DNA of 64,000 nucleotides from Lamellibrachia columna (Eukaryota > Annelida > Polychaeta > Sabellida > Siboglinidae). Made by a program: the position numbers and the translations under genes. Within the stretch, counting starts at the first letter, position 1. The number at the start of each line of letters is the position of its first letter. The stretch covers positions 4,213,201 to 4,277,200 of the forward strand of contig OY759268.1 in assembly GCA_963662155.1 (NCBI GenBank), given 5' to 3'. Of the stretch, positions 1-12,694 are shown piece by piece. The notes beneath the pieces were generated by a model. It ran no database searches, was not told the DNA's origin, and worked only from the letters and a program-made list of their open reading frames with translations.

Positions 1-2280
1 AGGTTTGAAACAATTAACTTGCCCAAAATGCTCTAGTGTTTCCGGTTGTGGCAGGAAGTGGGACGTGGGTCCTCAAAAATGGTGGTAGGTTGGCCTCAAC
101 ATTGGTGGGAGGTTGGATTGGTGGGAGATGTTACTCTCAAAACTGGTGAGAGGTTGCCCCTCCCCAAACAGGTGGCACTTAGGTTGAGACCCCTCCCATT
201 ACTGTTCTTAAAAGTACGAACGGTAGTAAAATTTATTGGTGTTCTCCCTGTCCTGCTAATAAATATAACTTAGATATCTAGCTTACATCGCATGTAAAAC
301 TACAACATGTCGTCTTTGAAATAACGTCTGAAAACTGATAAGTATTCACGTATTCACTGATGGATACCATTGTATCTGTGTTTAAGTATGAGTATCTCGG
401 CGCGAAGCTTATGGAGCGAAGGTGACAGACAAATCCAGCTGACATGATTGCCTATTAGTTACGAAGCTAGAAACAGGTAGAGCGAACAAACTGCTGAAAC
501 TGTCTAATGCGTTACGCAATGATACCCACCATTGTCTGGAGTGATCGAAGTAGGAGCGGTCAGATGAATGCACGTGTTTTCCAGACCCACCGTGACACTG
601 TAAATTAACGACCGCCACATTACTAACTTGTTGAACAGAAATAGCCGCACCTCGTGTTAGCATTAGTTAGTACTAGACATACTTAACACATTAACCAAGG
701 TTACAAATAACTTTCAATTTAAATTCTCAAATCAACAATCATCTATGATAAAACATAACAATATAACATAAACAAAATTGTTCATGCAGATTATATACTA
801 AGTATTTATTGAAGTATTTAAGTTTCACGGTATGACACAGCCTAGGCATACGCGAACGACATTGAATTCAACGGGCGAGTTTCTTGCGAGACACTGCCAC
901 GCCCGTAGTTGAAGGGCCTAGTTGGAAATTCAAACATGTAATCTAAACTACAGTTTTACCGAGTCTACTTCATTAAAAGGCAAATATATATATATATGTG
1001 TGTGTAAATGTGACAAAACTAACTCACCAGTGTGTAGAAATGTAAAGCTGATCCCCGAGAAGGCCAACATGTCTAACGTAGAGTATCGCCGTTTGCACAC
1101 GTCTCCGGTCCAGGACAAACTGCGCTGGTCATTCACTAAACCCGTCCAGCCAGTTAATATGGGAGTGCCTCTGCTATCCTAGTGGCCTCTAGTGAGTGAA
1201 TCAAGGTACTAACCATGCGATATCATAGTGCACAAATTAGGGTTACGTTCCCCCACTTTAAAGTTTAGACATCCGCTGCTAAAATACATATGACAGTGGA
1301 TTACTTAGGGGTATTGGGCCATATGACCCCTCTGACTGAAATCTGATTTTTTTCAGGGTGTAACCTGTTGCGCCGCCTCATAGAAGTAAGTTAAATTAAT
1401 GAGTTACTATGATTGACTTGTCGAGATCCTAGATGGGCTATTTGTGTAGGGACAGGTTACTCAGTTTGAAAAGTTTTGCTATGTACATGCAGTACCGGCG
1501 TCGTGCTTACAAATATTGACACTAGCTGTCTCTGTGTTTCTCTCTCCGCCCCCCCCCCCCCGACGCTTACCTGCTGGATGTATGTACTCACGGCGAAAAA
1601 ATTTCTTTGTACGCAGCTCAGCGCCTCTGGAACATAACAGCTTCGAGATGCAGCTTCAGATTTTCTTTTAAAAACTGGATATGATCTCTTTAAATGTGTG
1701 TGCATGTTATGCTGGAAATGTATTGATGCCATTTTTGCTATTTACTTTAAACTTATTTAACTTTATTACTATTCACGTTTGATTTATTTGAATTAGTGAT
1801 GTAAATTGGTGTATCTGCGCATGCGCGTATGTTGAAGCATGTAAATATCATATCATGTCATATCATAACATATCATAATTAGCTGCACCAACGTGTGTGC
1901 ATGGGGAAAATTAATATAACATAAATTTCCGCTTTTGCGTGTGTAGATGGGGAGGAAAATATTTTACGGCCGGAAGTGGAAATTCATCCATTATTTCCCT
2001 TGGTTGACATTCTCTGTTATAACTCATTGCTATTATATACAGTACCTATTATTGTAACTATAATATATTGATGTTATTAATAAACTGATGTCAACTACCG
2101 GCTCGTGGGCGAAGAGAACATCAGAAAATACCGTGGACGCGAAGTAACTTATGTTGTAACAGAACTGTTTTGGAAGTGGCTAAAGAGAAAGGTTCTATAC
2201 GGGTAGATTGTGTATCGTATGCAGCCTTACAGAAAAAGAACGGTGTTGTTTGGATATAAGGTTAGTTTTCACGGAGAAGA
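1..2280. other. Intergenic or intronic stretch without a recognised gene
   Basis: No open frame here shows a recognisable domain; the short frames (at most about 90 codons) have no family signature. A run of C sits near 1550-1561 and short TCATATCA-type repeats lie around 1846-1885. The stretch near 1297-1370 weakly resembles 20410-20490 (both contain ATGACCCCTCT) and may be an old dispersed repeat. Confidence 0.5.
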
Positions 2281-2289
2281 ATACATGAT

Positions 2290-2462
2290 TGGAGCAACGT
2301 ATCTACTAACTGTTTAAATGCTAGCACTCTGAATATGTTTAAAACAAAACTGAGAGATATCTCATCAGGGTAGGCTACACAAATACGAAACAATGTTGCT
2401 CGAGAAAACTAAATGCTTTGTTGTCCATTTGCCATCTTGAGTGCATTGTTTTTCGTGGCAAC
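2290..2462 (+). mobile_element. CR1 non-LTR retrotransposon, decayed 3'-end relic
   Basis: Translation of the first part gives a degenerate version of the C-terminal end of CR1 ORF2 (the ...NMFKxK... segment before the stop). It is followed by sequence matching the 3' untranslated end of the better copies in this window (a TTGTCC-ATTTGCCATCT-like stretch). It is much more diverged than the copies at 3889-5296 and 34.0-36.8 kb, so it is probably an old insertion. The exact ends are not visible. Confidence 0.6.
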
Positions 2463-2962
2463 CATATTACAGAAGGCAGGCAATTGCATCACCCAAAATG
2501 GCATCTAGGAAAATGATGACGAAACATAACATATATCAGCTTGGAGGACATAGCAGTAAAGGTTAAAAGGTTAAAGGCATAAATTATGCTGGCTGAAGTC
2601 ACCTATTGTTCCAGCCCGGACTTGACGCTCACTGAGTTGGTTCCATTCAACTATTATCTTTACAAAATCACAATTCCTGGATTGGTATGTTTGGACTACA
2701 GGCACTATTAAGTACCTGGAGTTATTGATTTGAAATTTTTCAACGATATTAACGGTCACAATTTATGGCGGATCCAGATTCTGAAAAAAGGGTTGCCAAG
2801 TTTACCAGAAAATACACCAGATGGTAGATTTTCTGCAGGATACACGAAGGCACGCACATAGTAGTCCACTTTTTTATAATGCTACCCCTTTTGAAAGTGT
2901 ACAATGACCTTATAACAGCGGTAGACTCTCGTGAGGGGAAATTATCATGGAAAAGTCTTATA

Positions 2963-3139
2963 TACTGCATGGCCTCTTGTGATAGGGACCTTACAAGGGG
3001 TGGACCACTGCATGGCCGCTTGTGATAGGGACCTTACAAGAGGTGGACCACTGCATGACCGCTTGTGATAGGGACCTTACAAGAGGTGGACCACTGCATG
3101 GCCGCTTGTGATAGGGACCTTACAAGAGGTGGACCACTG
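2963..3139. repeat. 43-bp minisatellite, about 4 copies
   Basis: The unit begins ACTGCATGGCCGCTTGTGAT and continues through GGGACCTTACAAGAGGTGGACC. Copies start near 2963, 3006, 3049 and 3092, with a few substitutions between them. No coding role is visible. Confidence 0.95.
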
Positions 3140-3480
3140 AAAGCCATTCGTCCTCTCATGTTGTGTCGCCAAATGTGTCTCCAAAAAACACATCGTTGTG
3201 ATTCTCGAGATGTGTGACATCATGGCTGTAGCTTCTTAGGGTGATACTCTGCTTTTCACAGAGAATTACCGTCTTTACTATGGGCTGCAGCTTAAGGCGG
3301 ATGTCTCTCACACTGGTTTGCAAGCCTGACAATAGCTGTTGTAATTCACTATAATTTGTGTTTAAGGTGTCAATAAGAATTACTGGGAACAAATGGCAGT
3401 ACTCGTCGCAACCTTCGAAGGATATCGAGAGTCCAACATTTGTATACATTCAGTGCGGTATTATTCTTCCCTGGAATCTA

Positions 3481-3568
3481 CATCAGGTGGATGACACATC
3501 AGGTAGATGACACATCAGGTAGATGACACATCAGGTGGATGACACATCAGGTGGATGACACATCAGGG
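3481..3568. repeat. 16-bp minisatellite, about 5.5 copies
   Basis: The unit is CATCAGGTGGATGACA, with a G/A change in GGTGG or GGTAG. Copies start at 3481, 3497, 3513, 3529, 3545 and 3561. Confidence 0.95.
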
Positions 3569-3888
3569 GTTTGTAAAGGGCAAGGAGAAGAACCTAAAAT
3601 ATTAAATGACCCTCTTCGATTAAAATTCAAACGTATGTGGTGAAGCGTCTGAGGTGTACTGAGTTCTACCGTGGGTTGCCACAACGTATGGGATTTAGAA
3701 CACGGAACAAACCGTATACGCGTGCAACAGTTCATTCATCCATGTCCAAATTCATCTATCCGAGTGGTGGCAGTAATTTACAAAGCTAAGCTACAAAACT
3801 AAGCTGTGTGATCATTAACTCTGAATCAAGATACTGACATTTCACAAAGCACTGACAGGATACAATACTAGCAAAACCATGGCAACTG

Positions 3889-5296
3889 TCAGATTTAACA
3901 AGATTTGCCATCCAAGCCAAAGGCCCAGATGGCAAGTGGACAAGGAAGCCATTGGCTTATCGAGAGTCCATCAATGTTCATCTACTTATAACCCGCCCTC
4001 CTGAGATATGTGTCAACCTTGTTTTTAAACATATTCACGCTGCTAACAGTTACACAATCTGTAGATAATTTGTTCCATTCATTTATTGTCCTCTGTGAGA
4101 ACGAGTGCTTCCTGATGTCCAATCTACATTGATCCTTTACTAATTTTACCTCATGTCCTCTAGTTCTGCTATCCTTCTTGAGTGAGAAAAACATATTTCT
4201 ATCAATATTTTCATACCCATTCAATATCTTAAAAACTTCAATCTGATCTCCTCTTAACCTCCTTGTCTCTAGAGTTGTTAAACCACATTCTTTCAGGCGT
4301 TCTTCATAACTAAGGTCTCTCAGTTCTGGAATCATTTTAGTTGCTCTCCTTTGTATGCGTTCAAGCGTATCTATATCCTTCTTACGATACGGTCTCCATG
4401 CTTGTATACAGTATTCTATATGAGGTCTAACTATTGCTTTATAAAGAGGTATAATTAACTTTTTTCCCTTGTATGTTATGTTTCTTCTAATCAATCCAAG
4501 AATTTGATTACCCTTTGAAGCTACAATACCACACTGCTCTGAAACTTTCATATCAGCGCTTATTGTAACTCCTAAGTCCTTTTCTTTTACAGTAGTACCC
4601 AGAACAGTATCTCCCATTTTATAGGTTACATTCAAGTTCCCATGTCCTGTATGTAGGCATTTACATTTCCCAAAATTGAACAGTATCTGCCATTTCTCAG
4701 ACCGTTTCACTAATCTGTCTAGATCGTTTTGTAAATGTTGTTTATCACCATCAGTATTAACCTTTCTAAACAGTTTTGTGTCGTCCGCAAATTTCAGAAC
4801 GTTACTTGTTATACTGTCGTCCAAGTCATTGATATAAATTAAGAATAATATAGGTCCTAATACTGATCCTTGAGGTACCCCACTCAAAACCGATTTCCAA
4901 TTTGAAACTTCTCCATCTACTACAACTCGTTGTCTTCTGTCAGTCAGCCATTGTTCTATCCAGTCAGTTATGCTATCCCCGATACCATGGCCTTTTAATT
5001 TAAGTAGTAATCTTTGATGTGGCACTTTGTCAAAAGCTTTCTGAAAATCTAAGTAGATAATATCTACTGGCGATCCCACGTCTATCCACTTAGTTATTTC
5101 TTCCAAAAAACATAACATATTTGTTAAGCATGACCTCGCTTTAAGGAATCCATGTTGAGATGAATTTAATAATTTATGCTTAACGAGGAAGTCCACCATA
5201 TGGTCTTTAATTAACCTTTCTAATAATTTACAAATCACTGACGTTAAACTCTCTGGTCTGTAATTCTCTGACTTATTTCTCGAACCCTTTTTAAAT
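3889..5296 (-). mobile_element. CR1 retrotransposon, 5'-truncated young copy
   Basis: Read on the minus strand, this is the 3' half of a CR1-clade element: the reverse transcriptase half of ORF2, a short 3' UTR and the family's terminal motif (...GGCAAATCTTGTTAAATC). Homology to the copy at 34.0-36.8 kb stops sharply at about 5296, inside the codons just before the ...KKGSRNKSENYRP... block. That is the expected result of 5' truncation during target-primed reverse transcription. The protein is about 98% identical to the 34-36.8 kb copy, so the insertion is young. Confidence 0.9.
3982..5238 (-). pseudogene. CR1 ORF2 fragment, reverse transcriptase (418 aa, open)
   Basis: This open frame encodes the RT part of a CR1 ORF2 polyprotein, which would copy the element's RNA at a nicked target. 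Motifs in order are FQKAFDKVPHQ (catalytic block with Asp), [19 protein letters not shown] (catalytic YADD-type box), then thumb and C-terminal segments with RRATKMIPELRDLSYEERL, ending at a stop shared with the 36.7-kb copy. There is no internal stop or frameshift, but the endonuclease half and ORF1 are absent because of truncation, so it cannot act alone. The first Met is simply the first ATG within the RT and is not a natural start. Against the 34-36.8 kb copy I see only a handful of amino-acid differences, for example MVDFLV versus MVEFLI. Confidence 0.9.
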
Positions 5297-5332
5297 CGTT
5301 ACAGTTGGTGTCCTTTTACGTAACAACCGTTA

Positions 5333-5892
5333 TTACGATTGGCTAGTAGTGAATGTGACGTCCCGACTGTTCGTGTTTATTTTTCTTTCGAAGTACAGTG
5401 TCTGATCATTCTTTTGATACCTTTTTAATTCAAATAATTGTAATGGGATGTGATTAAATAAAAAATATATATCTTCTTTCTTGCCCCTCGTTGGAACAAT
5501 TCTTTCGGACGCCCCTGACTGATCACTAATACGTAAAATGACACGTATGTTTTCTATGAAACGCTGAGTGTTACATATAGCAGATTCTTTGTTTGGCTCC
5601 AGACTGATACTGTTGATATGATGCTTGTAGACGTCTTTGAATAGGCGACTGGACATTTTGAATGGCTTGGGATCAAACGTTTATTTTTTTCTTTGAAGTG
5701 GGTGAAAGGATTTAGTTATTGTGTATTGTGTGTGGTTGCTCAACAAAATAACTCAAAGGTTAATAAACTATACTGCAAGGACACATTCGAAACGTGTCTA
5801 AGCCACTCAACAAAGGCGGGTCTTTGAAACTTGTATTGATAACAATGGGGTGTTACATGCTAAGCAACAGCTCGGAGTATTAGACACCTCAG
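5333..5892. other. No recognised gene; one unassigned minus-strand open frame
   Basis: A 107-codon frame on the minus strand (5333-5656) has no motif I recognise and no repeat homology inside the window. It could be chance or a fragment of an unidentified element. Confidence 0.4.
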
Positions 5893-6100
5893 GGCATTGA
5901 ATGGATGGAACAAATTGTCTACGGATTGTATAACTGCTAGCAGCGTGAATATGTTTAAAAACAAGATTAATCCATATCTCACGAGGGCGTGTTACACGTA
6001 GATGAACATTGTTGGACTCTCGATAAGTCACTCTCTTCCTTGTCTACTTGCTATGTGGGCCTTTGACTTCGATGGCAAATCTTGTTAAGTCTTGTTAAAC
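5893..6100 (+). mobile_element. CR1 3'-end fragment
   Basis: It starts in the last ~30 codons of ORF2 (an INEWNKL-like segment, then NMFKNK). It continues into the 3' UTR (TTGTTGGACTCTCGATAAG) and ends in the terminal motif CTTGTTAAGTCTTGTTAAAC. A severely 5'-truncated insertion of the same subfamily as 3889-5296, but with more changes. Confidence 0.85.
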
Positions 6101-6185
6101 ATCTAGATAAACCTAAACATATTTTACAAGATTTAACCAGATTTTCAACTATCTACTGCTGCTGAGAGTTCATCCTCAACTACTG

Positions 6186-7010
6186 CGCCCTATCCACTTA
6201 GATAAAATCCATCTATCATGTACATATCAGTCCTCCCAACGAAACTTCCCCACAAATCCAACTTCCGCTTCCCTATACAGCTTCTGTACTAGCATGTTAA
6301 TTACCATCCCCGGCAGTTTCGATATATCAGACCCCTCATTCCTATTAATGATAGAATCCCTGAGAGAATTACCTGCTGAACACACTTCTGGGTTAGTGTT
6401 CTGAGTTACTGTCTGTATGGCAGTTGTACCCTCCCTCACTACATTATTTCTTCCTACGTGTGCTAAAACAGATCCACCCTTTCACGAACCTATAATGTTT
6501 TCTACCCTCTCAATTATAGGCAAGGCAAGGCAAGCAAACCACCACGTCATCTCCCTTGTTTAAGTCTCTGTCGGGTTTCCTAACTATCGATTCCCGCACA
6601 AACATTCTCGTTCTCTCCCTCACCACCTCTATCACTACCTCAGAATAGCTCTTCCGTTCCGTTCCACTGCAGCCTTGTCACCTGGCAGACTGTTATCAAT
6701 CTTCCTCTCACCCATCAACGTGTCACGTTTCCCTCCCGTCTCCTGGCTAACTTGAGCTCCCGTCGCCTTCCTTCCTGACACCTTCCTCCCATCTCCCTCA
6801 CTCCCATCACACTCACTCTCGTCTCCTGTCTACGTCGCTCCTGTCTCCTTCTCTCCAGTTGTCTTACCTCCCATTTCTTTCCTTCCAGTCCCCATACGTT
6901 CTGTCTCTCTTCGACCTGTCACTCTACCTCCTCTAAGCCTCCTCCCGGGCTGAGGTGATATCTCCCTAGCATCTCTATCATCGTCTCCCCCCCACCTTAT
7001 CATCTACTGC
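6186..7010 (-). pseudogene. CR1 ORF1 relic with SGNH-hydrolase (esterase-like) domain
   Basis: On the minus strand a broken reading frame matches the ORF1 protein typical of metazoan CR1 elements. It has an Arg/Lys/Gly/Thr-rich linker, then VRESIVRKPDRDLNKGD, a GGSVLAHVGRNNVVREGTT block (family form HVGTNN, SGNH block III), VQKLYREAEVGFV, and a degenerate DMYMIDGFYLSG (family DMYMRDGLHLSG) near the 3' side. Stops and frameshifts interrupt it. The visible open part is 6227-6439. It is the only ORF1 trace in the window and is not followed by an ORF2 in the same copy. The long C/T-rich plus strand of this region is a consequence of its codon content. Confidence 0.7.
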
Positions 7011-7029
7011 CCCCACTGGAACCACTTGC

Positions 7030-8077
7030 ACAACCCACTGTCACGATTTTTACTAGTATGAACGATAACATTCTTTAGTCCAGGGGTAATAATGAATAAC
7101 AGCGGATGAGCTGATGTGACTTACTTTACTTTCGTGTTCAGATTATGTATATAATAACCAATACTATGGCAAATATGTATCATTGATATGAGACTAGAAC
7201 ACACATTTATATATATATATATATAGTTTGCGCATTTATTACGTAAATTGTACAATAAGATAAGTTTAGTTTTCAAAACATCAACAGTTATACAGTATAA
7301 AAAGTATACCACTTAGTATATTAATGATCCCTGACATCATGACATAATGACAATGTTCAGTTAAAATCGAGACTAGTTATAATTACAAGTTAAAATGACA
7401 ATTTTCAGTCTTACCAGAAATAGAGTTCAACGATTTTGAAAGTTGTATCCTTGGATGTGGGTTAAACTAAAAGCTAACTTCGACTCCTTCCCTGGGTCGT
7501 CACAGGGATAATTCTAAAACTTTGCACACATAACACTTGACGATCGTTGGGTAAACGGATTTTATTCACGGACGAACACTTTTACGATGACGGACGAAAC
7601 AAGACGAACCAGTCGAATCAGTAGAAACGCTTCGACTGTGAAGATCGATGTACGCTTCAATGAAGTTGTTTGTCGACGCATGTCACGCGATCACCACGAT
7701 GAACGTCTCGACGATGGGAATCAACGTAAATCGCACAGTTGTGTAGATGTAATCGCCTCAATGTAGATCTTTTATACGAATTAATGATCATCTTGTCGCT
7801 TTTGTGAATTTCCATTTTAACTTATCGAATAAATTATGCAACTAGAATCATTACAAGGATTATTTCATCTTTTCTTCACTAACAATTAATATCAGAACAT
7901 TTCAACTTAACAATAAGGGCTTTATTCGCGCAATAATTTTCTACATAGTTGCCAAAATTTCAGCTTAAAAATACAGTTGTTACAAAATACACGTCATCTC
8001 ACACACTTAAACCAAAACTACGAATAGCGCTTAAGTTCGTTCCCATCACTAAAACCAAATCTGGATGATTACACAAC
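7030..8077. other. AT-rich stretch without recognised gene
   Basis: A TA microsatellite lies at about 7206-7225. No open frame with a recognisable signature was seen on either strand. Confidence 0.5.
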
Positions 8078-8105
8078 AGTAGTTAGTAGACCTCTACTAA
8101 CTACT
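8078..8105. repeat. Perfect 12-bp inverted repeat, 4-nt spacer
   Basis: AGTAGTTAGTAG at 8078-8089 pairs with CTACTAACTACT at 8094-8105. It sits immediately upstream of the start of homology to the CR1/L2-like element and may mark its insertion point. Confidence 0.9.
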
Positions 8106-9989
8106 CACAACACATCTCTCGACCCAGTGAGAAGCGCGGTGGAGGTGTGGCTGTACTCTATCAAAGCTGATTGACCATTAAGACCTTTTATTCTACACGG
8201 AATGGCATGTTCACACATTTCGAACATATGGACAGTATGGTCGTTTCCATTGATGTGAATGTGAGATTGTGCATATTGTACTGCCCGCCTCCCTCTAAGC
8301 GAAACTGTTTTAAGAACAGTGTGTTTTTCGACGAGTGGAGTTTGTACTTGGACCGACTTACTGTTATAACTAACGATGTAATCATAACAGGTGACCTCAA
8401 CTTCTACCTCGACAACGTTAACGATGCAGATGCGGTGCGCTTCAATGGCACGTTGGAAGCTCATGGATTGGTACAACACGTGGTGGGACCCACACACAAG
8501 AAGCGCCATACTTTGGATGTTGTCATCACACGGGACATTAGTTCCTTGTTGATTGGGATAGCAACAGTTTCTGAGCCATGTCTTGGAGACACAAAGGGTA
8601 ACCCTTCCGGCGACCATCTGGCTCTGTGTTTTAGAATTAACTTAACGAAGCCAGACAGCGTTCGCTGGCCGGTCACTTTCAGGAAGCTTCGGGACATTTG
8701 TATTCCCGAATTTATCAAGTACTTAACACCAATTTTGAACGATACTGATAGGCCGCTAAATGAGCTTGTACACGCCTATACTACGGGATTTGAAGCGGTT
8801 GTCGACCAACACGCTCCCGTCCAAAGAAAGTCGATAACACTGAGACCAAACGCGCAATGGTATTCAGACGAATTGAGACACGTCAAACACGCGCAGGCGA
8901 GCAGAGAACGTATGGCGGCGAACAACCAACTTACCGTTCATCGACAGTTGTTCAAGGAGCAATGCAACGCAGTCAACAAACTGATGATCAGTGCCAAGAA
9001 AACATTATTTTCTGCAAAAATCAGAGACTGCGGCCAAGATCAGAAACAAATGTTCAAATTAACGTGTCAGTTGATGGGTAATACGGGACAGGTAATCTTA
9101 CCAACCCATGAATCGGCCGAACAGTTAGCGACTATTTTTGGTGACTTTTACATTGACAAAGTTGCTACCATTCGACGAAACATCAACACCGGCAACCCAA
9201 GTGACATCTACGAAACAGCATTGGACAATGACGTCATGTTTGACGGAATCCCGCTTCAAAGGTTTCTGCCAGCCACCCATGACGAGGTGAAGCGAATAAT
9301 TACAAATTCGGCCAACAAGTCATGTGACTTAGACCCGATCCCTACGCTGCTTTTGAGGCAGTGTCTGGATCATTTCGTGCCGTTGATTACAGCCATTATT
9401 AACAAATCGTTGGCAACGTCAGTGGTCCCCGCATGTTGAAGTTGTGAGACCATTGCTTAAAAGGCCGGGCCTCGATAATGAAGTTCTGAATAATTATCGG
9501 CCTGTGTCAAACCTACCATACGTGTCAAAACTTCTTGAGAAAGTGGTCGAACACCGTTTGAAAGATCACCTGGACATCAATAATCTACGCGATTTTTACC
9601 AGTCGGCGTACCGAAATAATTACTCAGCCGAGACAGCTCTTGTGAAAGTCCAAAACGACATCGCAGCAGCCCTTGGTCAAAAACGTGTAGTTGTCTTGGT
9701 CATGCCTGATCTGCCCAGTACGTTTGATGTTATCGACCATGGCATTATGCTAACGTGGCCTCAACACTCATTTGGTGTGACAGCAGAAACCCTGGATTGG
9801 ATGTGATTTTTATTAGCGGCCAAACGCAATGTGTCCCTGCCGGCCCCGCAACTTCGTTCAACGCACATCTATGCTGCGGCGTGCCACAAGGATCTGTGTT
9901 GGGACCGAAACTGTAATGCATATACGCTAAACCAGTTGGTGATATGGTGAAGAAACATAATCTTCGCTACCACTGTTATGCATATGACA
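8106..9989 (+). mobile_element. CR1/L2-like LINE, 5' part of an interrupted copy
   Basis: Endonuclease plus first half of the reverse transcriptase of a Jockey-superfamily LINE. APE-type motifs are GGGVAVLY (about 8136), ITGDLNFYLDN, DVVITR and SGDHLALCF. The RT begins with SCDLDPIPTLLLRQCLDH, NYRPVSNLPYVSKLLEKVVE, a VIDHGIM palm block and [11 protein letters not shown] near 9876, and it stops at CYAYD (the YADD box) at 9988. The main open frames are 8171-9439 and 9444-9806, separated by a small frameshift, with later stops. A different element (9990-12694) interrupts it, and the frame resumes at 12695. 5'-truncated within the endonuclease. Confidence 0.88.
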
Positions 9990-12694
9990 GATGCTGAATT
10001 AGGATTGACAGGATACGTAATGTTTAGGAGCGATCGAATAGGAAGAAGGGGAGGGGGAGTTATTTTATATGTTAAAGAATCTATTTAGGCTGATAAAATA
10101 AATTAGAAAGCGAAGCAGATTACGTTAAAGTTGCTTGGTGCAAAATTGTTTCAGGAAATTCAAAATTAAGTATTGGATTAGTTTACCGAAGTCCAAAAAT
10201 AATCGAAGAGGATAACACAAAAATACAAAATGCTATAAAGGAAGTTAGTAAAGGGGAATATATCGTAATAGGAGATTTTAACCATGGACATATACAATGG
10301 AAATCTCTAGAGCGTACAGGGGGTAAGGACCAACAATTTCTATTTTTAATTCAGGAGAGGATCCTTACTCAGCACGTGCTAGAACCAACCAGGGGATAAA
10401 ATGTATTAGATATAGTTTTATCATCACAAAAAGAATTAGTGTTAGGGTAACAGTGACCCCAATAAAATACATTTTGACATCAATGTAAAATCAGAAAGTA
10501 AAAATAAAAAAACGTATAGGAGAAATTTCCACAAAGGTAACTATAAAGATATGAGAAAATACTTAGCAAAGCTAGATTGGAATAACATGCTGATGAATAA
10601 GACCGCAATTGAATGTTGGAATATTCTAAAATATGAAATTGAGGGTATCATCGATAAATTTGTTCCCTTGAAAAAACAAGGAAAACGATATAGAAAGAAA
10701 CACTTGTCAAAAGAAGCTATTAGAAAAAGAATGTTTACGCAAACTATGTGGAGGGTTTATAGGCGTACCAGAAAGGATGAAGATTATGCAAATTACAAAG
10801 AGGCTCTTAACCTAGCTACAACTGAAATTAGAAAATATAAAAGAACCTTTGAAAATTGACAGGTAATATAAAAATGAGAGCAAGAGTTTCTATGCTTATG
10901 TAAGGAGTAAACAGAAAGTTCGAGATAAGGTCGGACCACTGGAAAACAACAGGGGAAACCTAATTTTAGACGGGTTTCAAAGGGCAGAGGTCCTAAATGA
11001 GTATTTCAGCTCAGTTTTTACCACAGAAGATATCAGCTCACTTCCAGTTCCATTTACAAAATTTGAGAGCAATACATCAGAACATTTAGGACAGTTATTT
11101 GTAACTCCTGAAATGATAGCAAAGAAAATTAAGCAGATGAAAGATAATAAATCACCTGGAGTTGATGGGATACCACCAAAACTGCTTAAGGAAATTGTTG
11201 AACAAATTAGTACACCACTTGCAAAATTGTTTTTAACTTGTCACTAGAATAAGGAATAGTTCCTTCAGAATGGAAAGAGGCAAACATTACGCTGCTATTT
11301 AAGAAGGGATCGAGGAACAAGCCAGAAAATTACAGACCAGTCAGTTTAACATCAGTTGCATATAAATTACTCGAAACATCAATTACATACCACATGGTGG
11401 AATTTCTTGTAAAACATAAATTAATAAACATATCTCAACATCGGTTCCTAAAAGCAAGGTCATGTCTAACTAATCTCTTATATTTTTTTGAAGAAGTTAC
11501 AAAGTGAGTACATGACGTGTCACCAGTGGATGTTGACTACTTAGATTTTCAGAAGGTTTTCGATAAAGTGCCACATCAAAGACTGTTCCTTAAACTAAAA
11601 GCCCATGGCATAGGTATTCATGTAACCAACTGGATAGAAAAGTGGCTTACACACAGAAAACACAGAGTAATACTTAGATTTCAAACTGGAAATCTGTTTT
11701 GAGTGGGGTACCACAGGGATCAGTATTAGGCCCTATACTGTTTTTAATATATATAAATGATTTGGAAGATGACATATCTAGCAAAGAACTCAAATTTGCA
11801 GATGACACAAAAGTATTCAGAAAGTTTTCTAATGATACAGATAAACAAAGTTTACAAGATGATCTAGATAAATTAGTTAAATGATCAGAAAAATGGCAAA
11901 TGATATTAAATTTTGGGAAGTGTAAATGTATACACATAGGACATGGAAACATGGATGAAGAATATAAAATGGGAGGTGCTGTACTAGGTATAACCACACA
12001 ACTACAGGACTTAGGAGTAACCTTTAGTGCTGACATGAACGTTTCAGAGCAATGTGGTATTGCTGCTTCGAAAGGAAATCAAATTCTAGGGCTAATTAGG
12101 AGAAATGTCATGTATAAGGAAAAACAGCTAATTGTACCCCTGTATAAATTAATAGTTATACCGCATTTGGAATATTGTATTCATGCATGGAGGCTATATC
12201 GTAAAAAGGACATAGACAAGTTAGAAAGAATAAAACGAAGTGCAACTAAAATGATTCCAGAATTGAGAGACCTTAGTTACGAAAGTCGCTTATTACAATG
12301 TGGTTTGACAAAACTAGAGACCAGGAGACTAAGAGGAGACCAAATAGAAGTGTTTAAAATAGTGAATGGTTATGAGGATGTTGACAGGAATATGTTCTTC
12401 AAACTTAAAGAAGGCAGTAGAACCAGAGGACATAAAGCAGCATTAGTTAAGGAGCAGTGTAGGTTGGACATGAGAAAGTACTCTTTCTCACAGAGTGTGA
12501 TAAATGATTGAAACAAACTGCCAAATGATTGTGTTAATGTGTGAACATTTAAAAAATAGAATTGACAGATATTTGATAAGGGCGGGCTACACATAAATGA
12601 GAAAATTGTTGGTCTCTCGATAAGCCAATGACTTTCTTGTTCACTTGCCACCAGGAACTTGTTGTTTGGGATGGAACCTTGTTAAACCTTGTTA
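9990..12694 (+). mobile_element. CR1 (subfamily B) inserted in the CR1/L2-like element
   Basis: It begins at GATGCTGAATTAGGATTGAC, inside the endonuclease (DAELGLTGYVMF-type codons). It continues through GRRGGGVILYVK, a GDFNHGHIQW-like block, the linker (10551-10859), RT blocks LDFQKVFDKVPHQR (11536) and [11 protein letters not shown] (11700), FADDTKVF, and a C-terminal stretch open at 11900-12511. It ends with CCTTGTTAAACCTTGTTA. Many stops and frameshifts make it an old copy. Diagnostic residues (AHGIG...[17 protein letters not shown]) place it with the copy at 28.8-30.1 kb and not with the young copies. GACA appears on both sides (9986-9989 and 12695-12698), consistent with a 4-bp target duplication. 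Confidence 0.9.

Noticed and set aside
8105..8617. 170-codon minus-strand frame
   Set aside because: It is the shadow of the CR1/L2-like endonuclease frame on the plus strand and has no domain of its own.
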